Shown piece after piece: positions 53,901 through 64,000 of a DNA stretch of 64,000 nucleotides. The position numbers and the translations under genes are program-made. Origin of the DNA: Adiantum capillus-veneris (lineage: Eukaryota > Streptophyta > Polypodiopsida > Polypodiales > Pteridaceae); contig CM043953.1 of assembly GCA_014529385.2 (NCBI GenBank), positions 86,022,342-86,086,341 of the forward strand, read 5' to 3'. Under the pieces are notes generated by a model. The model ran no database searches and was not told the DNA's origin. It saw nothing but the letters and a program-made list of their open reading frames with translations. The first letter of the stretch is position 1. Every line of letters begins with the position of its first letter.

Positions 53901-56060
53901 TGGAGAGGGGGAATGGGGGAACACGCCAAGCACAAACAAACGGACCTCTCTATAACTCAGGGTATTCACAGCACCCTTATCCTCTCAGAAAACACCTTCA
54001 AAGAAACACTTAACACTAGCAGACCACCGCCTGCTCAATTGCCAGTACTCACACCCTCCACAAAACCGACACACAAGATACACCTACTACCACTGCCTGT
54101 CTCCACCCTTACATACGCATCCCACCACTCAATCTCACTCTCTCACTCAAAACACCATCGGTCTGGAGGGGGCACACACTGCCACACAGCCGGCACCGAG
54201 GAGGGACATGAAAGCAGGAGAAAGAGAAGGGGGGAAGGGGAAACAACGACACGGGAGGAAACTATGGCTTGATTGCACTTCAGAAAACACATACACTGGC
54301 CTGCAATGCCATCACCATGGCCATTTTCAACCAAAATTACAAAGGGGCTAGCTTGCTAGAGAACTCCACTTTGCAGGCTTCAAACGACACCTCAAAAGGC
54401 CAAGGAAAAAGCCCCAAATTTGATTCATTTTTTACTTTTATAGAGGGGGCCTTTAATTTGTGAATTTGCATTTCAATTGGTCCACCTGGCATCTTGATTT
54501 GGTATCTTTTGGGAAAGAGGGCACCGCTTTGCTCTATCTCTCTCTTCTTCACTCTTTGCACTTGAGAGGGGGGGGCATTAGCGACGTCGCTATTGCCCCC
54601 TAGGCTCTTCATTTTTATTTTATTTTTTTCACATTTTACCCCCTTTTGGTTTAGCCTTATACTGCTCAATATTTGACTTTGACCTTCACTCTTTATCCAT
54701 GCCACTCCTCTTTGCTCTTTGATCCACTGGGCCTTCACTTTGGCTTGACTTTGCACCCTTTGATTTTCCCGGACCTTCCCTCTCACTCTCTATGCCGTGG
54801 GACTCATCTCTTACCTGAGGGGGGGAGGCAATAGCGATGTCGTTATTGCCCCCTCCCTTTCCCTTTAAAACTTCGGGTCCCATTTGGCCGTGGGAACTGC
54901 CCCTGTCGGGTGCCACATCATCACCTCTACTTGCCTCCCGCACGGACGCACGCGCCACTGCGCCGCCGGCCATTGCCAAAATCGGGCAACCTCCATCTGC
55001 GCAGGGCGACCGGCGCTTTCCTCCATACCCCAGGAAGGGAGCTCACTCTCTCTCCCTCTTGCATGGCTCTAATAGGGCCACACCACAGTATATGTACTCC
55101 TAATTTCCGGTGCCTTATGGCGCATGTGGGATTCTCTGAGCCACGTGGCACTCTCACGGCTCATGGCCTCAAGACCCTTGGAAAATTGAAAAAACCCCCA
55201 TAACTTTTTTTATTAAAAAAACCCCTTTTTAGCTTTGCCTTTACCCTGTCCCCATATATTGCCCGTGGGCCAGAACTTCATGCCGTCGAGCCGGGTCGAA
55301 TCTCTACCGTACCGGTCTCGGCCCATGAAACCCTCGCCGCCTATGGATCCTTTCGTGTGTGCTATTTGAGGCCGCGAAAATGATGAAAAACATCTGCCAA
55401 TTCTTCTCTCGGCATCACCTCCCGACTCTGGCCTTCCGCATCTAGCTGACCGTGTGTCCGTTCAACGAACCATTGATTTGTGCTAGCTTCACATAGTGCA
55501 TACTATTCTTGAGAACCTTGGAGAGGCTCAAAATACGCCAGATGGAACATTTCCTAGTGTGGTCAAATGAGATCAGACCCTGCCCTGGGAAATCTTCAAC
55601 TGACCATATCTTGCTATCCAGAGCTCCGATTTGCAATCGGAGAAGACAGGCATGCTCCACAACTCGAGCTCTACACACATATACACTCACACCTGCTTGC
55701 GCCACCTGTCCTCAGTTGTCCTGTCCATCGGGGATCTGCTACATACTCTTTCTTTAAACTGTAATATCTTGAGCACTGAGGTTCCATTTGATGAGCCGTC
55801 TGGACCGGCTTCTAGAGCATGCTGAACTCTACATTCTAGAGCTCTGAATCAGCGTTTTTGACATCTTCATCTATCATCCCGTTTGGACCATTCTGCTGTA
55901 CTTTTGGCCTAAAAAACCGCATCAGGCATCAGGCATACTTTTCCGATATCCTTGGTTGCCAAGGGCCTTGGCACCTGCCCTAGCCTTCTGCACTGCACTC
56001 GACTGCACCCTTTGCCTGGCATAGACCACTTGCTAGCTTCGACCAACTTTAGCTGCACCA
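53901..56060 (-). repeat. Tat 5' LTR
   Basis: 2160 bp, homologous to the 3' copy. Palindromes at about 54569-54601 and 54819-54857 match those in the 3' LTR. Confidence 0.85.
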
Positions 56061-56520
56061 GAGTCACCAACTCGACCAACATTGTGCTAGGATGGCCAAT
56101 TGCAAAAAGGATATGCAAAAAGAGAGATGAAAAGTTGCCTAACAACATGGAATGTGGATGCTCTCCGGTGGAAACAAGCAAACGTGGTACAAGAAGTAGT
56201 GTCTTTGACACCACTTGCAGGGCACCATGGGAAGGTTTTTACATAGTCAATTTTCAATTATTTATTTTGATAACGATAACCCACAAAAAAACTTTACCAG
56301 CCTCTCTCTCTATGTGTGTGTGTGAGTGTGTGTGTATGTGTTTGTTTATAATAGGACTTATTTTTACAAAGTTGTGATATATATATTTTTTGGAGTAAAG
56401 TTTGTTTCTTCTAGTGTTTTTCCACAGTATAGGACTTCATTCTAATCGTTTTCTTAAAGTTTCAAATTTTGATCGAAGACACCTCTCCGGAGGTAGTTTT
56501 GAGTGTGCTATGGTCAAAAT
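56061..56520 (+). repeat. dispersed repeat R, copy b, 3' part
   Basis: Starts 'gagtcaccaactcgacc', continuing exactly where 45071 stops when compared with copy c (59945). Includes a short TG tract and the end 'gaggtagttttgagtgtgctatgg' shared with copy a. Confidence 0.85.
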
Positions 56521-57370
56521 TTGGAACAGTTTTGTATGTAGCAGTCGTAGTTCTCAATACAAGGAAAACTATTTGTTCTTTGAGTTTTTGCAGATTCCTT
56601 CATGTTGATGCCCGTTTCAGCCCATAGACTTGAGAAAAAGTGAGGAAATGATGTATTAGGCTGTTTTTGTAGAAATTGTGGACTTGCATATTAATTTTCC
56701 TGGCCAAACTGAGCAAGATATGGATTTTTCAAATCACACGACTCTCGCACACGACTCTGGAAGAACGAGACGAGACGAACAAATTCATATGAGCCGCCGG
56801 CCCCGGTCAAATTCTGACCGTTTGGGAGTTACCACTCGCAGAAGATGGCCAAAAAGTTTCTAAATTTGCTAACTCGAGTGTGTGGGTTGCGTTTCTGTGG
56901 TTCTTATGATTTTGAGTGCGGGACGCCTCTTTTCGAACCTATTTTTGGGCTACTTTGCTAAAGACTAGAGGAAGGTCGAAAATAGCCACTTTTGGGCATG
57001 AAGAAGATAGCCCGTATGCAGAAGGAGGCTATTCTACTGTGATGGCACCTTGAGATTGTGATGGAACCTTGAGATTGTGATTGAGAGTGAGAGTGAGAGT
57101 GAGAGTGATAATGTGATTGAGAACTGTGCACAAGATTGGGAGTGAGATTGAGAGTGAGATAGCTCGAGGGTGGTCGAGAGGTTGATACCAGCTACGCTCT
57201 TCTTGTACCTGTGAATTGATATCAATACAGATCTTTGATTTCTTGCGTCTATTCTGTGTACTTGCAAATTTTTGTTATTCAATTGTTGTACTCCCGTGTC
57301 TCGTTACAGTGTTGTGTGTGTGTGTGTGTAGCTGTTTTGACATAAATAATAAGACATAATTGAGTTTTTC
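56521..57370. other. non-coding stretch
   Basis: No gene seen. A GAGAGT short repeat lies at 57082-57160 and a GT tract at 57313-57328. The 'ttgtacctgtgaattgatatc' area near 57200 looks LTR-like but no partner was found. Confidence 0.35.
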
Positions 57371-57377
57371 CAAAAAT

Positions 57378-58110
57378 AAGTGAAGGGTCACGGCAAGAAA
57401 GTGATAAAATTGTTAGGTTGAATTAAACTGGTATCAGTGTTTGGGAAAGGATTGCCTCAGCTTAGTTTTGAGCTGATTGAAAATCGAGACTAGCTAACTG
57501 CAAACCTTGGTAAATGGAAGAAAAACCGATGAAATATGTGAGAAAATCGTCCAAAAATTTTACAAATCTCAAAAAAAATTCTAGTATTTTTTATTTTCTT
57601 CTTTGTGAGGAAGAAACTTGATCAGTAGCCACTTAATAAAAGAGACTTTCTCAAACATTAACATTGAGTGGAATCAAGCTATAAAATGCAAGAAATGTAA
57701 AGCCATGTGAAGTTGTGAAATGAAAGGTAAAATAATAAGTGAAAGGGTCACGACGGCTTTCAAAGACAATAAGAAAGTGATAAAATTGTTAGGTTGAATT
57801 AAACTAGTATTAGTGTTTGGGAAAGAATTGCTTCAGCTTAGTCTTGAGCCAATTGAAAATCGAGACTAGCTAGTTGCAAACCATGGTAAACGGAAGAAAA
57901 ACCAATGAAATATATGAGAAAGACATACAAAAATTTTGCAAATCTCAAAATTCTTGCTAGTAATTCCGGTTTTCTTCTTTGTGAGGAGAAAACTCGATCA
58001 GCAGGTGCTCAATAAAAGATACTTTCTTGAACGTTAACACTGACTGGAATCAAGTTATAAAATGCAAGAAATATAAAGGCATGTGAAGTTGTGAAATAAA
58101 AAGTGAAATA
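57378..58110. repeat. 376-bp tandem duplication
   Basis: A unit containing 'gataaaattgttaggttgaa' starts at about 57378 and again at about 57739, period 376 bp at the aligned core (57403 and 57779), with roughly 10 percent divergence. Confidence 0.85.
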
Positions 58111-58147
58111 AAAATAACTAATTAATATATGTGTCTTTGTGTGTATA

Positions 58148-58690
58148 GAGTTTATTAGATTTATGCAAAGTGAAGCTTCACTTTAGCATTCTAAATCAAT
58201 AGAATGCAAAAAAAAACATATATATGTGTGTGTGTGTGTAAAATCTACTAAAATTACGCAAGGTGAAACTTCACTTTAGCATTCTAAAACAATAGAATTC
58301 AAGAAAAGTAAAGACATGCCGGCATGTGAAATGAAAGGTAAATCTCCATCGTGCACTAAAAACAATGAAAGTCTCCCTAACCCAACATAACACTAAGGTT
58401 TCTTTTAGAAAGCAAAAAGAAATATATTATTATATATGTGTGTGTATAGAATTTATTACACCTATGCAAAGTGAAGCTTCACTTTAGCATTCTAAAACAA
58501 TAGAATGCTAAAAAAACATGTGTGTGTGTAAAATTTACTAACATTTATGCAAGGTGAAGCTTCACTTTAGCATCCTAAAACAATAGAATTCAACAAAACT
58601 ACAAACATGCCAGGATGTGAAATGAAAAGCAAGTCTCCATCATGTCTAGATGTGAAATGAAAGGAGTTCCCTAACCCAACACAACACTAA
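58148..58690. repeat. 301-bp tandem duplication with four palindrome-D copies
   Basis: Two units (cores at 58167 and 58468) each hold two copies of the palindrome AAAGTGAAGCTTCACTTT or a one-to-two-base variant: 58167-58184, 58260-58277, 58468-58485 and 58551-58568. TG tracts sit between the copies. Confidence 0.85.
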
Positions 58691-58794
58691 GGGTTTCTTT
58701 TAGAAAGCCAAAAAACAACCGGCTATAGAGAAAGGGAAATGATAAGTACAAAAACAACTCAATCTTATAATTATCTTTATACAACGTTTAGAAT

Positions 58795-59446
58795 ATTGAA
58801 GTTTGTTTGATTACTTAAATGCATGCCCGTACAAAATGCTTTTTGAGAGCCCAACTTAAGTGCGCATAAAAATCCATGTCGGTGAATTTTAATGAGTGAT
58901 GTGATATCCGATGAGAGAAATCACATAGGAGATGTTTTCAAAATACAATAAGAACACAACGGATGCATTCAGAACTTTCAAAAAGCTTAGGATAGCACTT
59001 CAAAACACTAAAATCCAATGTCTATAGCTCGAGATACAACCTTTTTAAGGTTACAGCCTCATGAGGTCAGAACCAAGCAAATAGAGGCCTAAGAGACCCT
59101 CATGGGCCTCTATTCGTTTGGTTCTGACCCCTTCATAGTCGTAAATAGTACCTATCAATCGCTATCAACTACAACCCATTTGAATTTGAATTGTGAGTAC
59201 CTCATAAAAAGGTAATTGATGGTTGTGTGAGATAGCAACATCGGGTCATAAAAAGGCGCCCGACGCTTGTGCAAGATGTCACTATCAAGCACCTTACTTT
59301 TCTAGTGACAATAATAATTTCACCAAAATAGTTTTCATGGACATTTTCAAAAATGGCTTCTCTGTGTAACATTAGCCTTCTTCCTATTGGCTAAGGAGCA
59401 TTCTCTCACTAGAGCTAAAAGGCCCAAAAATGGGTCCATTTATTTC

Positions 59447-59493
<47 letters not shown>

Positions 59494-60197
59494 CCAAGAT
59501 TCAGATTACACCCCATAAGGATCATTAACTAGGGTTGGTTGGGATAAAATTGCAGCATTGAACTTAGGGTGTTGTGTTCACCCCTAGTTCACTCCTTATG
59601 TATGGTAGCTCACTTCTAGTTGCGATCAAATGGTACAGTTCAAATCCATGCACCGTCCCTCAATTTGGATCGATCCTCCTCCATCCTAGACCCCATGCCA
59701 TACAATGACCCCGGGGGGGGGGAAGGAGGGGACGGTGACCAGTTCAATGGTAAAAATGAAGAGTTTCATTGGCGCATATAATACTACTTTGAAAAATCTT
59801 TCACTCAAAGACCTCATATGATGGGATGAGGACTCTTCTATGTGTATCACACTAGGAGAGGGGCTTGAGGCAGCCATGTTGAGATGGCATGTTTCGATTT
59901 TCTGGTGCAAAGGGAAAGTTGGGCTTAAGGCTATGTTAGATGGCGTCACCAACTCGGCCAACATTGTGCTAGGATGGCCAATTGCAAAAAGGATATGCAC
60001 AAAGAGAGATGAAACTTTCCCTACAACATGGAATGTGGATTCTCTCCGGTGGAAACAAGTGAAGATGGTACAAGAAGTAGTGTCTTTGACACCACTTGCA
60101 GGGCACCATGGGAAGGTTTTTACATAGTCAATTTTCACTTGTTTATTTTGATAACGATAACCCACAAAACAACTTTAGCAGTCTCTCTCTCTCTCTC

Positions 60198-60237
<40 letters not shown>

Positions 60238-60262
60238 TAATAGGACTTATTTTTGCAAAGTT
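58795..60262 (+). repeat. dispersed repeat R, copy c
   Basis: The most complete copy; it bridges the two halves of copy b. Contains the hairpin (59065-59128), a GA tract (59451-59491), the tRNA-like boxes near 59608-59650, a G run (59713-59722) and a TG tract (60202-60234). It ends in a T run at about 60268-60284. Confidence 0.85.
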
Positions 60263-60299
60263 GTGATTTTTTTTTTTTTTTTTGGAGAACCATTTTTTT

Positions 60300-60586
60300 T
60301 TTCTAATGAAGTGGAGACTATCTTCGACCCTCTGCCACCTCCGACTTTGGATAAGGTGGAAACAAAGGAGTGGGAGTTCAAATCAAGTCCGGCGAAAGCA
60401 AGTCTTAGCGAGGATGATTGTCATGATGATGAAAATGATGAGATGGAGGATGATGAACTCGAAGATGATGAAGCTGGCAATGCATCCACAAACGACAATT
60501 CTGTTTCTCTCTTTATTGATTTAGGAGCCATGGGCGTAGAATTGGATGATGCTTCATGTAGAGATCTTTTGGAAGATGATTCATAA
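60300..60586 (+). pseudogene. acidic C-terminal fragment of unknown protein
   Basis: The plus-strand frame encodes a Glu/Asp-rich stretch (DDENDEMEDDELEDDEAGN) and ends with VELDDASCRDLLEDDS. Acidic tails of this type occur at the C-terminus of some plant transposases, but nothing diagnostic is present. The N-terminal part is lost at the R copy. Confidence 0.3.
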
Positions 60587-60726
60587 ACATTTTGCAGTTA
60601 TGAATTTTTTTGGTCGTGTAATCCATTCACCTCTCTCTCTCTCTCTCCCTCCTTTCCTCTCTTTAGATTTAAGAATATGCTCAATTATGTTAATGATTAT
60701 TTTAGTTGTAACCAACGGTAATCTTA

Positions 60727-60985
60727 GGCTAGGTTCAGACGAGGCTGGAGGAAGAAAGGCTTTTTGGAGGTCTACCGCTGCCTCGTCTGAACGGTGTTGG
60801 AGGAAGAAGATCAAAAAACAGAGAGAGGTGGAGAGAGGCCAGCAGCTCTTCCGAGGGGGGTGTCGGAAGAAAAATAGAGGCCCGGAGAAAGATCATACCT
60901 GCTGCTACAGCAAATAGGCTTTTGCCACCTAGCTTAGACGCCCCTGTGGGAAGCATTTTCGCTGCAGCGTCTGAACTGGGCCTTC
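60727..60985. mobile_element. hAT-like MITE
   Basis: Ends GGCTAGGTTCAGACGAGGC and GCAGCGTCTGAACTGGGCC are imperfect inverted repeats (about 15 of 19). An inner copy of the right motif (GCCTCGTCTGAACG, 60779) makes a short hairpin with the left end. About 260 bp, no coding frame. The 8-bp target duplication is not clear. Confidence 0.4.
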
Positions 60986-61011
60986 TATCCCCTGCCTCCT
61001 TCTCCCCCCTC

Positions 61012-61012
61012 T

Positions 61013-61107
<95 letters not shown>
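61012..61107. repeat. long CT microsatellite
   Basis: About 96 bp of almost uninterrupted CT, the longest dinucleotide tract in the window. Confidence 0.9.
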
Positions 61108-61109
<2 letters not shown>

Positions 61110-61111
<2 letters not shown>

Positions 61112-61787
61112 TTTCTCTTCTTTTTAATATTTGAAAATTATATACAATATTCTTCAATTTTTATTGAGAGGAGGGAAAGACCAAAATTTGAATTTGGGGG
61201 GGGAGGGTGAGTTAATCCAGAATTTGAAAGTTAAGGTGCTAAATTTGGGCAGGGGATATAACGACAGTGATGAGCACGGTAAATACAATGGTAATAACAG
61301 CAGATAAAGTCGCAGTAATACTTTAAACACAAAAAAAAACCCCGCCTTCCTCTCACATTGAATTTACTTAATGAAATCAAAATTTGAATACAAAATCCGC
61401 CCTCCTCTCACATTGAATTTACTTAATGTGAATTAATATACTTAATGAAATCAAAATCTGAATACAAAAGACTTGATTGTTGCAATAGACCATGTGTGCT
61501 CTTTTAATCTGCCGAGATCCGCGCAAAAGCACGGACACGAAAGACTTATGGCTTTAGTTACCTTCCCTTGATCTTCCCGACCACTTTCACAAGCACTAAC
61601 TTTGCCTTCACTTGCTTCGGTTTCTTTAAATTCAAACGAAACTCTGAAAATCACTAAAGATGTGCTTCTCTATTCACATAGATCTCAAATCCAAATAACT
61701 TTGTCAAGGTATCTCCTTTTGATTTTAACGCCAATCCGGTCGAACTATTATTGGTAGGATGTTAAACATTAGAAGTTGTGGCTTTTA
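61110..61787. other. non-coding stretch with a 60-bp-scale duplication
   Basis: 'cctcctctcacattgaatttacttaatg' with 'aaatcaaaat(t/c)tgaatacaaaa' occurs twice at about 61344-61470. No gene seen. Confidence 0.45.
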
Positions 61788-61791
61788 TTAA

Positions 61792-63127
61792 CACTAGGTT
61801 GGTAATGGGACACTTTTATGTCCTGGGAAACTTTTATGTCCTGTTAAGTGACCATTTTCCTTGAATTATGTCAAGAGTTTCAAAATGGATTTTGAGGTGC
61901 TATCTGTCTAGAAAGTTGTCTCATGAGCTGAAGAAAACTTGACATTTTTTTGGAATATCAATTCCATCTTTAACCTTGTTCTTGCACAACATTTCACAAC
62001 CTAAACTGTGTGAAAAAACGGGTCCTGTTTTTGGTTTTTTTCAACTTTTTGCACCTATACACTCTAGAATTCATGTTTGTGAGGTCTATAATGCTAGAGA
62101 ACTATCTTTAGTAGTCCTCAACATGTCCTGATGCTTCTAGGGAGAAATAAATATTAAAGTTGTAAGTTATGACAAATTACAAAAATTGTCAAATCCCGTT
62201 TTTTAGCCAATTTTAGCTCTTCTATGATTTTTTTGGTGGCTTTCATGATATCCAAATGCAGTTTTGATTTTCTATGTCACATATTGTAACATAAAGCTAA
62301 TATTCCTTGAGTTTTGGGACACCTAATACCCTATTTTGCATAGTAGACAACGATGGTTAATTTTTTCAATTATAGAAGAAAACGAAACATTCTAGTATAT
62401 CAAGAATAGATTTTTCAATATTGTTAGTTTCTTGTGACAACTACATGAATTTTGTAGGTAGTAACCATATCTAGTCATAAGGATCAAATTTGGCTAGATA
62501 TTGAATAGTTTCTATGGGATTCTACAACTCATAATGTTGAACCCAGTTTTTTCATGTTTGCTGTATTTAGCACTTCATCTTTGTCCCCAAGATTCCCCTT
62601 GGTAAGAGATGTATTATTCTTTTGACATGCTCCATGGCTCCTTATGAACCTAAAGGACAATAGGGAACTAAGAAAACATGCATATATTATTTTCATTGAG
62701 TGTGGCTATAGAAACTTTGATGATAGGTTTGCATAATGGTAAAAATTCAACTTTTTTGTACCTATTTCTTTTTGCAAAACAAAAATAGTGAGTGAGAAGC
62801 AATCATATGTTCTGATCACCAACCCATTGAAGCTAACTAGGGAATTTATCTCAAGTCCTATAAAAATCCCTAATCTTATTTTTATGCAACAAAACGTAAG
62901 AAATGACTCTTTTGATGAAAATGTACTGGTCCATCAACTTTGGAGGCTTGGTGTGACCAAAAAATGAGAAATTTTACAAGTTTCTAATTTTTTTCATGTG
63001 TAGTAGGCTTTGAACTATAACCTCATGAAAGGATTTTACAAAATGAGTGGATCTACTATGGTTTTGGAGGTTTTTTTCAAAACCCTGAAAGGACACTTTT
63101 ATGTCCTGTTAGGTTACCAACCTAGTG
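61792..63127 (+). mobile_element. TTAA-flanked, CACTAGG-ended DNA element, copy 2
   Basis: 1336 bp, inverted relative to copy 1 and highly similar along its length. The same 14-bp terminal repeats, flanked by TTAA at 61788-61791 and 63128-63131. The same GGACA...TGTCC subterminal repeats. No transposase, so it depends on one encoded elsewhere. Confidence 0.85.
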
Positions 63128-63131
63128 TTAA

Positions 63132-63760
63132 GTCCTTAATAAGCTTTTGCTTTATCTTTTTCCTCTCATGGGACTACACCCTTATGTGTGTTAATGTCAA
63201 CTGTTTAATCTAAAGAAAAGGCCACCTTCAAAGCCGTGGTGTCGCCCACATAGAAAGACCTCTGAAACTCATTGATTTGCCTTAGCATCAACTGGAAATG
63301 CAACCTTCTTTGGAGCAGTGCTCGTCGTCTCCCTTCAACCACCCAACCTCCTCTCTCGGGCTCCTCTAGACCTCCTCTTCAACAGCGGTTCCCAACTCCG
63401 CCTCTATGAATCCTCACAGCGGCCCGTCCTCAGATCTGGTCTACAGGCCCCAGTACCCTTCTTCTCCTCTGCATAAGGCTCTCCTCCTAGTCACCATTGT
63501 CCCAAAAGCTTGCTCGTCTACGTCCGCGTCTCCAGGGCGGATCCCCGGCAAATTGTGATGCCCTTGCTGCATGCTCTCCCCTATGCTGGTCTCGACCTTG
63601 GCCTCCTTAGCATTGCCTTTTTATTGGTTGGCCTCCACAAAAGCTTGCTACATGACGCTTTTTATCCTCTGTCAGCATTGCCTTTATTAATGTTGCTTGC
63701 CTTAGCCAGAATAGCTTTAGCCTTCACTTATTTTTTAAGAAAACTGCTCTTAGGGGACCG
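63132..63760. other. stretch without a recognised gene
   Basis: GC-richer than its neighbours. The plus strand has a short open stretch (about 63340-63474) and another at 63510-63872 rich in Leu/Ala. I see no domain and treat them as unsupported. Confidence 0.3.
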
Positions 63761-63761
63761 T

Positions 63762-63985
63762 TCACACATTCCTTATGGCCTTGCCTTTGAACTTCTCACC
63801 ATATTTGGTATACAATGTAACCAAGGCAATGATGAGTACATTCTTATCAACCAAAGCACTTATTTCCTGTAGCATTCTCACCGCCTCCATGTTAATTTGC
63901 CATCGCTTACGAACGAAAACATGTTGGTCGCATTTTATGACATATACATGAATCAAAGCATTTCCAAGCATATCTTTTGGTTTTC
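63762..63985 (-). pseudogene. possible PPR-like fragment at the window edge
   Basis: The minus strand reads LGNALIHVYVIKCDQHVFV and later IIALVTLYTKYGE, resembling the 'GNALI-MY-KCG' helices of plant pentatricopeptide proteins. The expected spacing of 35 residues is not clean and the frame ends soon after. It may continue beyond the window. Confidence 0.25.
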
Positions 63986-64000
63986 ATATTGACCAAAGCA

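Larger units (their letters stand above)
45072..56060 (-). mobile_element. Ty3/gypsy Tat-type element with two LTRs
   Basis: A 10.99-kb element on the minus strand. LTRs 53901-56060 (5') and 45072-47214 (3') start TGGTGCAG and end CTCTCCA on the minus strand, and look roughly 90 percent identical. Order gag, PR, RT, RNase H, second RNase H, integrase. The second, archaeal-type RNase H is the mark of the Tat lineage. It sits inside repeat R; flanks GCGT and GAGT are a possible 4-bp target duplication with one mismatch. It contains the nested TTAA element at 47963-49300. Several stops, frame changes and lost catalytic residues. Confidence 0.85.

Noticed and set aside
57060-57260. LTR end of another copia-like element
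   Set aside because: The sequence has an LTR-like look but no partner LTR, PBS or polypurine tract was found.
63510-63872. 120-residue Leu/Ala-rich frame
   Set aside because: No domain, and the overlapping minus strand has a somewhat better PPR-like reading; left unassigned.

Overview
This is a nuclear window from a land plant with a repeat-rich genome. I see no gene that looks intact and cellular. The plant call rests on Ty3/gypsy polyproteins with a tRNA-Asp-type primer site, a Tat-type element with a second RNase H, a Ty1/copia element primed by initiator Met tRNA, an L1-type LINE, a CACTA (TNP2) transposase, and fragments of a type-IIB Ca2+-ATPase. Very frequent GA/CT microsatellites, a Penelope-like reverse transcriptase and the Tat type fit a fern or another non-seed plant. 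That last step is inference, not proof.

Layout: 0.2-3.8 kb is a GA/CT/GT microsatellite field with four GGCGCC-centred palindromes. Minus-strand gag-like remnants follow at 5.1-7.0 kb (six in-frame stops, all TAG) and 9.0-10.3 kb. A decayed Ty3/gypsy element (element 1, minus strand) runs from about 24.2 kb down to about 10.5 kb: LTR, tRNA-Asp PBS, a leader with CGATCGCGATCG palindromes, gag, protease, a reverse transcriptase with its core deleted, RNase H, integrase, and an extra 3' reading frame that looks like a second retropepsin fold. A Tat-family 3' end and LTR lie at 24.2-26.0 kb. A Penelope-like RT (26.0-26.8 and 31.1-31.8 kb) is split by a minus-strand L1-type LINE. A nearly complete copia element occupies 33.13-38.60 kb, followed by a CACTA TNP2 fragment (38.65-40.29 kb) and a Tat gag/LTR fragment (40.38-41.10 kb). 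An inverted pair of Ca2+-ATPase fragments sits at 42.2-43.2 kb.

The right half is a nest. Dispersed repeat R (43.9-45.07 and 56.06-56.52 kb) was split by a full-length Tat element with two LTRs (45072-56060). That element's integrase gene was in turn split by a 1.34-kb TTAA-flanked DNA element (47963-49300). A second inverted copy of the DNA element lies at 61792-63127. Tandem repeats, another R copy, an hAT-like MITE and a weak PPR-like fragment fill the rest.

Almost every element carries frameshifts, stops or catalytic-site changes, so no element here looks autonomous. The copia element is the youngest retroelement by LTR identity. The most unusual observations are the second retropepsin-like domain downstream of integrase, the CACTA-ended element at TTAA targets, the split Penelope-like RT, the Ca2+-ATPase inverted repeat, and four unrelated repeat families that each keep a long palindrome in diverged flanks. 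All calls were made by eye, with no database search.
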